A stretch of DNA of 64,000 nt from Leptasterias polaris (GCA_037783415.1 JAZGTN010000043.1:434001-498000), one strand, 5' to 3'; positions 38,001 to 52,145 are shown, counted from the first letter of the stretch. The notes: generated from the sequence alone by a model not told the origin. Made by a program: numbers and translations.

Positions 38001-41000
38001 AACCAGGCAATTTACGGACCGCCACTTTCAAGCAGGATGTGGAACCAATGGTTTGTGATAAGAAAATGAGCTGGCGGTTGTTGAAATCAGTTCGGTACTT
38101 CTCGGGTTTTGAATGAGGACGCAGAAACACGCCAACTCAGTTTATCAGATAAGAGGTGTAGCTTGGCAGGTTGTCTATTGTGCGGGTGTGCACGGCCCAA
38201 CCAGTCAATTTAGTTCGGCCTTATCATTTTGTGTGATCTGGAAGTCTTTTTAGGTTAGACTTGGTGGGTTTGGCAATGTGGGTTATGTACATTGTAGGTC
38301 CTTAAAACTGTGGCAAATAGATAACATGTAGTGTGCATTGGCCTTGTTTTTCTTCCATTCAATTTCAATGTAACCAAATTGAGGCTGAAAGGAGAATAAT
38401 TGCCTGGTTCCCTTTTGAAAATTTACTATAATTGCAATTGTGTCACGGGATACCATACCCAACCAAAATGGCAAAATAATGGTATGAAAAGGATGTGGAT
38501 TCACTGAATTCCAGGCTTGGACTATATCAGAGTCCTTGCTCTATGATCAGAGGTTTTGAACTTATTTTTTAAAATTACAAAACAGTTAAAAAGCGACATT
38601 TGTTGTGTCTTTAAAACCAACTTACATGATGTTTGTGTTGTGATCTTCATGATTTAAACACATGTAAAGCAGTTGACAGTTCTGTACTCTCCAGGGGGAA
38701 GTTACCGAAAGCCCGAAAAAACATATTCTATGTTGTGTAGTTTACATGTAAATCATGGAGACTGGAGGCAAAACTGTCTGGTTGTATACATGCACACACT
38801 ACTGTGCTAGGGGGGTACTCGATACACGAGGTCTGTCCGAGTGAACTTGGTTGGTATTTCGCACGGCAATGCAAAACCTGTAACTCAATAATGGAGTACA
38901 AAATTGCCTCCCCGCTCTGGTGACTGACTGCAAACATGTGTTTGGCCAGTGTTTCACCTCCTGTACAAAAAACCCAATCAAATTATGCACACTACTTTTC
39001 ATACGGGAACTAAAGATGGAGCTTGTTTTTTTTTTAAGATTCGGGAAAAAAAGATAGTGGACTGGAAGATATTAAAAATGAATCTCATGATTATTTCAGG
39101 AGAAAAATGTCTGTAAAGCCAGTCAAGGAAGAAATCAAAGCCTCTAAGTCTAAATAGTAATAACTGATGATTGGTTCATGATAGGTAAATAAAGCCTCCA
39201 TTTTATTTGTTCACTTGGTGATTATCCAAATGCCATATTCTGCGTTTTGTGTCTCTTTAATTGTACATAGTACTTGAATAAAAATTTTAAAAAAATACTA
39301 AAAGTTTAGCATTGTGCTAGCAGTTTATGTGAGTCAAGAAACATGTCCAGTTATCCAGTTTGTTTTACTTTTCTAGTTTTCTTCACTGTATGTGGTCTTG
39401 GGACACTTTACAGTAAAAGGCACAAGTTTGTAAAGTGCTGCAATGTAAAGTGCTGCAATGTAAAGTGCTGCAATGTACAGTGCACGTGCATTTTATAATG
39501 TAAACACACCCGATTCAAAGAAAAGGGTTTCCCTCTTTTAGTACTTTATCTGAATACCATTGCTCCCTAATAAACACAAGCTACATCCTGTAACTACACA
39601 GCTGATAAGTTGTCAAATACTAAGTACAACAGTTTTATTGAATTGTCACATTCCTTGTTGAGTAATCAATGTACATTACCCAATATTGTCCACAATACCC
39701 ACAAATCAACATAACCTTGGGATCCAGCCCCATCATCCATCAAAAAGATTGTCATAAGAGAATGGAAAATGAGAACACAGTGTTTTTACAGAGCCCATCA
39801 ATCTCTTTTATGTGGGGCATGTTTGAAAGCAGTGCACAATAGTTTATTGTACATGATTGCATGCAGTTTGTACAATGCATGTTTTATACTAGGAGGCCGA
39901 GTTTTATAAACCTGCCAAGTATTTTACAATGTGTTTTTAATTTATGATCAATGCTTGGCATGCAACTCATTTCCAAAGTATGTTGAGATGACTTCTTCTG
40001 GTTTAGTGCAGATAACTTCTTGTTCTGGTACATTGTACGTATGGAGTTGATTAAATGTATAGGTTTTATTTCTCTCTGAAGTTTATAGGCAGCATTATAA
40101 TTTATCCCACCGGAGGACCAGTCAAACTTAATTTAAAGTGAACTTATACCTTCGGTTTTTGGAACCGTTTGATTGTTTTAATCATATATAAATGTAGATA
40201 CTGTTACAATAAAACTAAGCTGTGAAAATTTCATTTCAAAAGGTGGTAGTGTTTTTGAGATATCGCCGAAAAACTGGAGTGGTTGTGTCCTTGCAGGAAG
40301 AATAATCCGTCATTGGAATACACAATCTAAGAAACGTATCCGATAGTAACGTTTCTCAGATTCAAATTTTTGGGGATAAGATTCTTTTTCCATATAACCA
40401 CATTACTTCGAAGTGAAATGATTCTCAAAATGCTTTATACTATCAAAAGCTGCTGTACTTCTAACCAAGTAATATCAGTTTTTATTGCCATTAGTTTTAC
40501 GAGTGATTACCAAACACCTTCCCTTTAAAGTGGTCAGGCTGGCTTGTTCAGTATTGAAAAGCTTCCAGTTTCATTTGAAATACATGCATGTGGACTAGTG
40601 AAAAGGTTGGTGGAATAATGAAATGACAAGCTAATTGGTCCTGCTGGCTCTGCTGGCAAACCCTGTACTACATTATGTGCAATGTTCAAGTTGTAATATA
40701 AGTTATGTTATAACCCATGTAATTACTTTTTCATATTGCATATTAGCCACAAATTGCTTAAATGCGGAGCGTAGAAACACACACTTTATGTAAAAACATA
40801 AACTTTCTGGCTAAATAAGTGTTTTTAATTTTGATCACATAATCGGCCTAAACTGCTCGATTGGTTTCTAATACCAGCTATTGATTAGCTGCGCAATATC
40901 TAACACCTCATAAGTGTCGCTCGCCGCATGGAGCCATCCCTTACACCCGTTTAAAAGGAGAGAGAGAGAAAAAAATCAGAAGCCCATCCATGTGTGCATT

Positions 41001-42800
41001 CATACAATAACGAGCGTGATCATGCACCACAGTGTGCGCCAGCCGCTTGGCGGCTGTTCATGCATGACGTAGCTAGGGGATAACAAGAGCTGGTGTGAGG
41101 CCCAAGACGAAAAAAAATATAAAAAATCAATGTGGTTCCTTCGGATCTGGCACCCTGATTGGAATTTGAGTCGCCGCCTCGCTGTCATTAAGAATTCATA
41201 TGCTGCTGTGGGTTTCCTGCAGGAGCTTCACTTTCACAACATCTTGTTGGGCTCACTCAATATAACACCGAAACTAAGATGTCATTTCAATTAGCAACTA
41301 CATTTTAACAAAAATTGAAAAGGTCCTGTCTTGAGTGTAAACACCACACATTTTCCACACATTTTTTTTTTTGGGGGGTGGCCATCCTGACCATGCACAG
41401 AAAGGAAAGACTGTGATCCAGCATGAAGCAACCTGGCTCTGTTCTAGATCTACAATGTAGCAGGTACCTGATTGAGTGAGCCTTTTAATCCATTAGAAAC
41501 AAGGTTCTGTGAAGAATCAATCAATCAAATCTATTTGAGCCTTTTAATTCGTGTCCATGGGAAGCTTTGTGTTTAATGAATTACCTGCAGTCACGTTGTC
41601 AAGAATTAAGCTGAAAACGCATTTGCAGTATATTCGAACGGCATGCACGCAATCGTAAATTGCAGGTTTTTTTTATAGTAAGTTTTTTTTAAAAGAGGGT
41701 ACGCTTTTACACACTTGCATTTTATGCACAGGAAAAAAGCAATATACCGTTACACAATAATTGGGTCCATGGTCGGGATCAAGAAATCCGAGTCTGTAAT
41801 TGGCATGACAAAAGTTAAATTATTCATATTTTTCCCACCAATTTCCACTCGATAGAAATTCCCTCTGAGATTCATCGAGACACTTGAGAGCTTGGAAAAT
41901 TCCCTGCTGCAAAAACACCTGTTTCAAAACTGAACGAGTCAAATTTATTTTGTACCAATTTCAGGTTTCAGGCGTGCCTATATCCAGAATTCTGCTCGTC
42001 CATTCACACATCCAATCTTCTCAATCGTTGAAATTGTCTCCAATTGTAACCAACAATGTAGGACTTGCATTTAAAAGAAAACAGATCAATGATAAAGCAA
42101 TAACAATATATACTTGTATATCAACCTGAAACTAATGAAGCTGATATTCCCTTGGCGAAAAAAACTCATTAACAATTTTCAGTATGCACTTCATCCCCCC
42201 CCCCCCCCCCCCCTCTCCGGATGTTCCATCCTTTACACTCGCATTAAAACAGTCCTAGATGGATTTTCATTGATTGGTAATGGCAAAAGCCTGTTCTAAA
42301 TATCAATAACAGTTAGGGTGTGAGTCCACAGTTACGGTGGCGCCTAATTGCAGATGATCCGTACAGTTCCTTTGACGACTGCAGCAACTTTGCACTTCCA
42401 CAGACATGTTTTTTTTATTTTTATGGACAACTTTAACGAACACCCTTGTTGTTGTGTAATATTAATATTAGGATGTGTAATATTTCCCCAAGGTTGTCTG
42501 GTTAGTATGAATTCTAGATTTGATTAAAAAAGATGTCAGGTGTTTATGTAATCACTGCGGCGTATTTTAACCATGTGACAGTCATCTGTAAATATAAAGC
42601 AGTGTATGTTTGTAATTGTACATTTTGTTTGGTCGTAAAAGGATCATTAAATGATGGTGGGTGACAGTCTAAAGAAAAGTTCAGTTTCACACATCATTTT
42701 CTCATGCAGCGTCATCTTTGAAATGAAAACAATATGTGTGATTTGTTTACTGGTGTTAATTCAAGCCAGGGGTGCTGTTTCTGTGTTTGTTGAAAATTCT
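35003..42800. other. 7.8-kb non-coding stretch
   Basis: No supported exon. It holds poly(G) (36036-36057), poly(C) (42195-42213) and a 15-bp tandem repeat (39428). Segments of higher complexity near 36,950-37,230 and 40,900-41,200 have no repeat copy in the window and could be regulatory; that is a guess. Confidence 0.55.
39428..39480 (+). repeat. 15-bp tandem repeat
   Basis: GTAAAGTGCTGCAAT is repeated three times, followed by a diverged partial unit (GTACAGTGCACG). Confidence 0.85.
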
Positions 42801-42817
42801 CCCAACACAAAAATGCC

Positions 42818-43225
42818 CACCCTCAGGCCTGGAATTTCATCTTTGAGAGGGCAAGGCGATTTTCATTTTGAACGGGGCACTTCCATTGGATAATCTTAAA
42901 ATCTAAGGGGAAATTTTGAAGGGGCACCAAGGCCAAGACCAGGGGTAACAGAAGCCATCCTTGGCTTCTGAGTAAATCCAGGCATGCCACCCTTTTCCCT
43001 TATATTTTGTCTGGTGAGTGACAAATAAAATAAAGAAATAATAAAACATACACAAACCGTTTTACTCTAGTTGTTGTTGGTGTACATACATGTATATCAT
43101 CAGATGTGGAATTTCACCGTAGGTAACGTCGGCCACTACTCAATGTTTCCATTAGACATTTGGATTTTTCTCGCAGAAGTACCATTTGGAAAATGAAAAT
43201 GGCCTTGCCTCTTAAAGGATGTCAT
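42818..43225. repeat. Dispersed repeat G, copy plus a nearby second fragment
   Basis: 42818-42985 reads CAGGCCTGGAATTTCATC through GGGGCACCAAGGCC; 43128-43225 carries the ATGAAAATGGCCTTGCCTC part again. Confidence 0.6.
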
Positions 43226-43229
43226 TCCG

Positions 43230-46200
43230 GGTCTGAATTTGATATGAACATCCAACACAAATGCACTTGAAGTTTGTACACAGGCTATAGCCATTATCTT
43301 GATAAGAGGGTTCACAAATTGTTGCAAATTGAAAAAGAAGGTATTCAAAGACAATACAGAGACAATATTTATAGGGCCTACATATCAATGAAGGATCAAT
43401 ATTCAGAACAGACACTTGGGCACCCGGATGACATTGACACTCTGACGACACTCTGATTAACTGTAACACCATGGGTACATGTATGAGTATGTATACATTA
43501 TACAGTCTAGGCCTATATATTATACTGTATTTCTTCCTAATCAAAAATCAACATCGTCAGCATAATAAACAAACAAACAAACAAAACAAACAATAATTAC
43601 ATTTTCAACCCGTTTTGGTTCAAAATAGTACATTGGGTTCAACAAATTGTTCTACGGTAGCTTTTTTCCTGATTGGAAAGGCATTTACCAAACCATCATA
43701 CAATGCACTTGAAGGCCTTATTCACACACAGTGTCCATGTTGAAGTTCTCAGAGTGACACTGACATATTGAATATAGCCCAAAGTGGCAGTTCTTACAAA
43801 ACCAGTCATTATCGGCTGCTTTCGGAGTTGATAATTGCTCATTGCCCAATACGAGATTGCAGCTGGTGCAAGAGTTTCCTTTTCAGGTGACTTAAAGAGA
43901 AACTTGTTTGCTATTTACCTTCTCGGCATGTGCAGAAGACAAATTAAAAGTATGTACGCACGCATCCCCCCCCCCTCCAAACAGCACTTTGCAAAAGTCT
44001 TTGAAAATGGTCTCTTTCAATTTTTTAATGTCTGTAAATTTCAATTTATCAATCAATCTGTCTTCACAGTTCATTGCTGCAGGTCTGTAAACAATACTGA
44101 CCTTGTGAGACTCTTGACTTTGCTACATTACAGTTGGATGAGAAGTAGTAAGTCTTTCGAAAATATTTATAAAACAATTACAACACAAGTAATGGAGTTT
44201 TTTTTAAACAGCTGTAGAGTACCACTTCTCGCACTTTAAAATTGACATTTTAAATTTATTGTATTGTTTTAAAACTTTTGATTGCAACCTCCCCCCTCCC
44301 CCCACAAAAAACAATCATCAGGCAGCATAAAAAATGCCTCTGGGGAGGGAATTCGTTCTTTTATTAAAAAAAAGGTGCAAGGTATAGTAGAGGCCTACAT
44401 GATCAATATTCCTTTTTAACTGAGAAAGGATGAACTGTGAAATAGTTTTTAGGAAGTAACTAATACTATTACACTTGCTGGTACAGCCATTTGTAAAATT
44501 CTCTTTTGGGAGGAGCATTGGCTCTGAAAAGAGCCATTTTGGTCTCAACTTTTCGAACAGTATACTGCGTTCATCTTCAGGAGAATGTAATAATTTTTAA
44601 TTACTTGAATTTTACTGACAAAAAACTCAAAGAAACCTCATAGAAGATTGATCAAAAATACCACTGCATTAAGTACTTGCACACTTTCTTTTACAATGAT
44701 TGATCAGTGTGTTCCAGCAATACTAAAATCCATCAACCATATTTTCTAACCGCAATAAAAACCATTAAAAGAGAAAAAGTTAAAACACCTTACAATTTAT
44801 TCCATTTTACAGGATCGCTCATTCAGATTTCCGCTTAGTTTTGTGCCTGGGGGTCCCATCGGTCATTAAAACCCAAACACGAGCCCTTTGTAGTCTGGTT
44901 CCTGCTGGTCTAGCTGGAAAATAATTTTGTCTGATGGATGGGGAATATATATGGTGAATGCTTACCCTGTGAACAGATACAGTGTTGATGGATGTAAAAC
45001 CAAGTTGTTGATGTCATATTTTATAGGTCTTAGGAGAAGGGAAATAATGGATGGCTTGAGAGATTTACAGGCGTGATTTTCTCATAGTCTGCTTTCACCA
45101 AAAGTGCCCAGGTTTATAAAAATATTGATTCAAATTCCAATGTGTTGTTGACCCCTGACAGAAACCTATAACTCAAAGACTACGGATGCCTCCCCCTCTT
45201 TTCCAATTTTTGTTGTTGCTGTAGAGCAGGAGGCAGATTGCAGTATATTGAAAAATCTCTCTTGAGGCTTTTGCTTCTCATAATCTCCTGATCTTCTCTC
45301 TAGAAAATTGCTTCTGTTGAGAAAAAATAAGTGTAGACCTTTACCTTATGGTGGCTGGAAATGAAAAAGAACAGTTCTTAAAGGCGTAGAGAAAGCAGTG
45401 TACAGTAGACACACGATTTCTCAACCACGACATTTAATATTTTTTTTTTTTACAACATATTCAAATTATAAAGTTAAAGTTACTGCAAATGAAACATATT
45501 TATTGAAATACATTGTTTTCTTAATGTATTTAAGTTGACTTTACAGCTGTGTGGCCTGATTTTCTTTAAAAGATATTTGTTTGTGGATTTTTTTTCTCCA
45601 AGCGATTTTGACAGGTGGTGTTGTTTCAAAACGATAAGCAAAAACTTTCTGATAAGATCACGGCGATGCACAAAATACAACTCACAAAAGTTGAAATGCA
45701 TGGCTGTGATAAAATGTTGAGATTCCAACAATAATTTACAGTCAGTTATTAATTAACTTAATATACCAATTATCATACTAGGTGGATTTTGCTGTGCAAT
45801 ACCTTAAATGAAAGCATTGGCCTGCAACTTAAAAAAATAGCTATTTAAAATTACATCTAAATTGTGTGGTCAAATCTACCAAAAAATTTGACCTACATGT
45901 AGTACCATCTTTAACAGGGTCAAAATGTTGCTGTTAGACAAATTGATATCCTGTGCTCATATTTTATCTTGACATTCTTCAGTATTGTGCTCCCGGGGGG
46001 GGGGGGGGGGGGGGGGGGTTGCTATTTTAATAAGAAAAGGTTAATTGGACCGGTAACCCTCATGCCACTTTTCTGTTGTCACAGTAATTACAAATCTTTG
46101 CAATTAGTATTACGACTGAGTAAAATACATTGTGTCTGCATGTAGGTGCAGCGAGGGAGAAAGGATTGTGTACTTTTACACAACCTCGAGGCCAGGGGTG

Positions 46201-46379
46201 GGGGAGGAGGGGGAGGAGGGGGGGGGGGAAGTTGGGGGTGGGTACCACTGATATGTCATTACAGTACAAAATACTGTTACGAGTAGAGTCCTTAAATTGT
46301 TGTGTCAGTGCAAAAATGTTGTTTCACCTAAAATAGCATTTATCTGCACAGGTCTGAAATTGTTACAACATGTACAATG
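43230..46379. other. 3.1-kb non-coding stretch
   Basis: AT-rich with short C or G runs near 43,970 and 44,290 and a 24-bp poly(G) at 45995-46018. A GA/GGGA-rich purine tract follows at 46,195-46,240. No exon recognised. Confidence 0.6.
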
Positions 46380-46991
46380 TTCAGGGTTCTGCCCACGGTG
46401 GTCGGTGCCGGAAAACCCGACCGGCACTCATGATTCCCCGACCGGCACTCGCAGAATTTTTTCTTTTTCCGACCACCACACATTTTTCCTTTTTTTTGCC
46501 CATTTCCTTCAAAATATTTTGAACAACGTGTAAAACAAATTATTTACCAGTAAACAGTTTTATCCAAAGTTTCGAGTAGCCTACTTCTTTGGTTTGAGTC
46601 TATTTTAATGATCCAGGATCGAGCATCCTCCCGCTACGATGTACAATATATCCAACACACGAAACCCGCATTGATTTTGCAATGGTTTCCAGTCACGCTG
46701 ATTATAGCTTTACGCTTGGAATAACATGATGCCAGTTTCATCATGTTGCGAACCCTATTCTACAGCGTTTAATACAACGGAAATGAACTGCAGAGTAAGC
46801 ACCATGCTATAGATGCTGTAAATTGTTTTCCCATGGCGGTAAAGGCGTGCGCGCACTGAGGGCCTACATACAAGGCACAGCTGCAGGGCACACGTGTGTA
46901 ACCACTCCGTGCACGATCGAAAGGAAATTGACTTGACTGTACTAGGAAACAAAATTTTCGGCACTAAGCAAATCCTGGGCAGAACCCTGAA
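46380..46991 (-). mobile_element. 612-bp inverted-repeat DNA element, copy 2 with intact termini
   Basis: Perfect 16-bp terminal inverted repeats TTCAGGGTTCTGCCCA / TGGGCAGAACCCTGAA bound the element. Sub-terminal GGTGCCGGAAAACCCGACC sequences are also repeated within it. Possible short target duplications (ATG or ATGT) flank it. It is opposite in orientation to copy 1, 12 kb away. Confidence 0.88.
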
Positions 46992-48565
46992 TGTTGTATC
47001 TCGCTTAAAATAGCCCAGATGTGCACACAAAACAAGTACCCGACCGAGATACCATGCTTTTAAACGGAGCATTTTCTTGCAAGATACAAAGTATTTGAAA
47101 AATTTAGATACAACATTTTTGCACTGATGTGATGACATGTGTTATTTTGAAGATATTGCCTATATGGTGAAAAGGTGTTATAGGACTTCCATCTGGGATG
47201 TCTTACAAAACAAATGCGTGTTTCATTGTAACATTAATGTAAAAACAGAGGGTCTGCATGGGAGAAAAAAAAAAGGAGTTAAGGAGGAAATAAGCAGGAT
47301 GAGTATAGGAAGGGATTCTTTTATGTTTGTGCCATCAGACTTGATGAAATGTTTTACTTTTGTCTTGAATTCTTGGGGTGTTGGACTTTTCAAATTGTTG
47401 ATACTAACAGTGTTTATTTTTACAGTTGACAGGTTTTTGAATGGTCAGTTTACAGGAAACACACGTATTGTTGTGACCTGATTGGGTATTGTATTGTATT
47501 GTATTGTGTTGTGTATGTGAATGTTCCAAACAAAGTTACTAAAACGGCATCAGAAATTTAATTTGTGTACATGTATATCATAAAATTGAAAGTTAACAAG
47601 TGCATGAATTTCATCATGAGAGATTTATTCCAACATTGGGGAAGTCTGTGAGAAACTCTTGTAATTAAAAGTGTCACACTCACAGTCCTGTTACAAGTTC
47701 CTGTGAAAAAAATAGTCGAGGATAGCTGATGATATAATACATGTCATGTACATGTAAACTAAATGTGTGCTGGTGTTCAGAGCTTGTCGGCATCCTCAAC
47801 GGTCAAAGACACCCCACCGGTCTACCATTAGCCATGATCCCTTCCCTCCAAGACATGCGGCCTAATTAGACGGTCCTCAAAGCCATCTCCAGATTGACTT
47901 GCCTGTTGGGTTATAATATAATCAATGTTCCATGCATGTGCAGTGTATAGCGTTTGGGGGGGGGGGGAGCGACCTGTCCATAACGCCAACGCATTGCCTC
48001 ATACTGAAGTTGTACAGCTCAAATAATTAGTCTTGAGGCACATGTATAATCCTGTATAGAAGCAATGACCAGAGGATCTCCACATTCACACAACAGTCAT
48101 CAGTGATAGAGTTCAGTGCACCAATCAATAACACTTCCTGCTATCAATTATCGGACCCAAAGCAATTAATGGTTCTGTCCCCCCCTTGGCCCGTGCTACC
48201 TGGCCGTTTGTGTTTTGCTTGGCTTAGAGCGAGTAAGGCCAACAGATCAATACATAAACCGTTAAGCCACTACTTATTGTCACAGTGGGACAGTAAACCT
48301 GTACAGGTGTATAGAGCATCTTTTAAAAAAATACTTCTTCGTGCACCGGAAAAAACCCTGTTTATTTTCAATGTGGGTGCTAGTACACGAATTCTGGTAA
48401 ACATACTTTTACACTACATACACTGTACTTATCAGGCCAAGTAAAAAAATGCTTAGTTGATCGTCCTGTTCTTTTTTTCAAAATATGGAGTATCAGGGCC
48501 TTTTTACTATTGATTTTTAAAGGATTGCTTTCAAGGTGGAAAGAGCCAGACTACAAAAAATAGAT
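46992..48565. other. 1.6-kb non-coding stretch
   Basis: It contains a TATTG microsatellite (47,486-47,510) and poly(G) at 47956-47967. No exon is recognised. Confidence 0.6.
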
Positions 48566-48870
48566 GAACAAAGAGAATATGGGATTTGAACCTGGGCCCA
48601 ATTTCATAAAGCTGTTTAGCAGCAAATGCTGCTTAGCAAATTTTGTTGCTAAGCAAAAACGGAGTGTGGCACCAGTGCAACAATGTAAACTTTATGGAGT
48701 ATTTGCTGGTAACCCGTTTCTGCTAAGCACTATTTTTATGTGCTAAGCAGGTTTTTGGGCTTACAGGCTTTATGAAATTGGGCCCTGGGACCTTCAGATT
48801 AAGCTATCTGAGCTACATGAATCTAGCCCTAATGTTGATGGTCTCCCTATTTTGTCAGTATCTTTTTAAA
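48566..48870 (-). mobile_element. SINE family B split by a foldback element
   Basis: The two halves of a reversed family-B copy (tail side before 48593, head AGATTAAGCTATCTGAGC and leader after 48786) flank the terminal-inverted-repeat element at 48594-48785. The insertion sits in the box-B region. Confidence 0.75.
48594..48785. mobile_element. Foldback element I, intact copy inside a SINE
   Basis: GGGCCCAATTTCATAAAGCTG and CTTTATGAAATTGGGCCC form clean terminal inverted repeats. The interior repeats GCTAAGCA-type motifs. It interrupts the SINE at 48566-48870. Confidence 0.85.
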
Positions 48871-51800
48871 CAACTTTTATTTCGTCATGAATAAAGTACA
48901 CGTACACATGTGATAAACAAAAAGTAGTTTTTTTCGTACTCCTCAGACAAGGTTTAGGAGTCCTGTAGGAAAGTGATTGCACTGGCACTCTTTATAAATG
49001 ATGGTCTGGCACTTTACATGTAGATTTTGTTATTTTCTCCTGAAACAATAAACATAAGTTCAAAATTACCCAAACAAGTCAAAGTGAACAACAGGACTTT
49101 ACTACTGTCACCTTCTCCTGGTGCTCTCTACCTGTGCTTGTTGCCATGGTTACCGTAGCTTTTGAGTAGGGCAGACTATTTTTGTAAGGATTTCAGCAAT
49201 TACAGGAAAACGTTTCTCTCCTGTGCTTCACTAAGTATAAGATGTCGGGCTTGACCACGTTTTTTTCTGAAGAAATTTGAAGAGGATCTTCTTGGCAACA
49301 ACAAGGGCATGCAAAGAAGAAAAAAAGTTAAAAGCATTGGCATTTCCTGGGGGCTCTCTTTGAGCTCAATCGAAAGAGTTGAACCACTGCTGAAATCCCG
49401 ATAGAGTAATTCTTTTAAAGTATATTGCTGGCTGGACTGGGATTAATGCTTTATCATGAGTGAGTGCGTAGACAAATATCAGCTAATGCAATCGGCCACA
49501 AAATTCCCTGGTGATGCTCGACTATCAATGCGTCTGTTATTTTTTCAGATCTGTCGGATTGCAAACAGTTTTTTGTGTTAAAGAGAAATGAGGCAAAGCT
49601 GCTAGTCAGTCAGTAGTTTTTGTTTATGGAACTCAAACTTAAGGACAGATTTTTTATTTTTTAAAACCAAAACCTAGGCACAGCCCAAGAATTTGTTTTC
49701 ATGAAGTTCTTTTTATTATGAGATTGTGTCTAGATTTGGCACGTCAGAACCTTGGGTGGCTTGTATTTGTCTCGTTGGTTTCACCTTTCGGTAGGATTGG
49801 CAGATCTCATGAGGATTGTTACACTACGAGTCAAACCCCTAAGGGTCCCCGGTATTATGGTCGCACAATCCCCCCGCACCCAATCCAAAGAAAAGTCATA
49901 ATCATGCAACAAATCCAGACAGATCCCAAACACAATGTCCCTACCTTGGCAAGGTGTTCTCAAATGCCATGTACATGTACAGCCCCAAGGGAAAGTTGTA
50001 GAAGAAGGAGAAAAAAAACTCAAAAGAACCAGACTCCGATTTCAAGTCGGCAAATCAACACCGAAAAGCTCCAAGTTGTGAAAATGGTCATTATTAAAGT
50101 GGAACTTGATTTCGGATTTTCAGCTGTTGGGTGTGTGCCAGTTGTTTGGCCACGGGATATTTGCAATAGTGAATACCACCTGAAAACAGTTCGACTTCAA
50201 TCAAGTTACAAGAAAAGGCGGACAATTTGTGTATGTTTAGCAGTCCTCAAGGTTATGTTCTCATCCAAAAGGGTCTGTTTACAGACACGCACAAGGAATT
50301 ATGACTGTTTGTCCACCAGCAAGCCCTGTACCTTTCCACTGCGTGCCAGAGATTCTGTTTCTAAAACGATATTCAGAAGTTTTGGGGAGATTTGAAGTGA
50401 ACATACCGTACTTCATGTACCTACAGTGTATAGCAGTGAAATTATTGCAAATTTGTCAAGATTTGTCACAACAGAGCTCAACATACACTCAACTAAACAC
50501 TAGTACAACTAATACTTAATAGAAAAAGACAAAAACAAGTCTGTTTCAAATACAATGTAATTAAAACAGCCTAAGGAAACAGACAACAGTTTTTCCCTCC
50601 CCTAAAAGACTATTTGAAGAAGTGGTATTTACATGGGTTGCCTTGAATTTTTTCAGTGACTAGCCAGCAGGACTAATTAGCTTGTTGTTTCACTAGTCCA
50701 ACAGCTTTTTCACTTCTCCGAATTTCATACCAATAGGACCACTTTTCAACACTGAACTAGCAAGCCGAACCACTCTGAGAGAATTTTGACTGGTCTTAGG
50801 TGTTTTAACTATAGCATTTGACCAGCGGACCACTGATAAGGGAGAATTCTGAGTCTATTGACAGTTTGTGATAAATTTTATGAATGTCAGGTTATGGTCA
50901 GATGTGCTTAAATAGTGCAAGGATGTGATGCATATAAATTTTTGGTCATTTCCAAACTCATATCTGTACAAATGCACATTTTCTTCTAGTCCATGTCATG
51001 AACAACCGTTTAAAAAACACCAAAGTACATGTAACTGTTATCTTAACATTATTTATAAATCAGTTCTTCAGTGCTGTGTCAATGAAGAATAAAAAGTACT
51101 TTAAGTTTTCCGAGTACAATATCTGCAAAGAGTTACTCATTATTTATATGTTGTTCGTTTGGTGTCTTTGCAACAAAAAGCGTAACCTAGATTGTTGCTG
51201 TGCACACAAGCATGTACCATGAGATAAGTGTATTGCGCAGCTTCTCTTTAATGCAGTTGTGGCTATACAGCTTCTCTGTACAGGTATGCAGCTGAGACCA
51301 GCTATGCCGTAATTTCCAGGGACAGAAAAAATAACAAATAATAAGGGTCCCCTAAGATTTTATGTCAATCCTCTGCAAAGCGTCAGCCTGCTCTAACTAC
51401 GGTAACAATTTTGCCCGTGAGAGTATTCATGGTGTTCCCCATGCAATACGAGCGTCACAGTTATCCTCCAGTTTGTATGACGTTGTTCAATGTTTGTTTC
51501 TTACTGTGGGGATGCTGGGGTTTTTTTTTACTTCTAGTTTTTTCCCTTTTCTTGCCCGGTAGCATTTAATCTTGGAGAGAAACTTTAAAATTGACAGAAG
51601 CCATCTGCCATCAGATATTAAATTCCCTGTCTGAAGAGGAAGCTGGACTGATATATAGTGCAGTTCCATTTACAATTTATATGCGCAAGCTGGACTCCTT
51701 CGCATTATCAAAGAGGGAAGAATGATTTACAGTAAAAAAATGAAAATACCACAAATGCCAAAATAAACACTTCTGTAAATATTGTTATTGGAGAGCAAGT

Positions 51801-51987
51801 GTAACGACATTAGTTTAAAGTTTAAAGTTTAAAGTTCAACAGTTTTTATTTTTTTCTTTGATTACCATTCCTAATGCTGATGATCTATCCTCACAAGACA
51901 TTCACTACAAATTAAAGATCAGTTTCAATCAAAGGTTTTTATTGAAAGTGGCTGGATTTCAAGACTTGAACAAAAATCTCTCTTAAA
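48871..51987. other. 3.1-kb non-coding stretch with one long unexplained open frame
   Basis: A 225-codon stop-free frame on the plus strand (49718-50395) shows no domain, signal peptide or splice support. Its composition (many C, R, K, T) looks random, so it is not called as a gene. Nothing else is recognised. Confidence 0.5.
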
Positions 51988-52145
51988 GCAGAGCTGCCGA
52001 CTCTCACTGATTCTGCTGAAAGTTCCCTGAAAATAAACAAATCTTTCCATGTTATAATTATTATGTTGAATGTAATTCTTATGTCTCCCTGATTGTTTTA
52101 CAAAATCTCCTTGATTGCTAGATGCAGATCAGTTGGCAGCTCTGT
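51988..52145. mobile_element. Dispersed element H, copy 2
   Basis: GCAGAGCTGCCGACT mirrors AGTTGGCAGCTCTG, giving ~13-bp terminal inverted repeats. The interior reads CTCCCTGATTG and TTCCCTGAAAATAAAC, complementary to copy 1. Confidence 0.7.

Noticed and set aside
49718..50395. 225-codon plus-strand open frame
   Set aside because: No recognisable domain, low-likelihood composition and no splice or start support; retained only as an unexplained open stretch.
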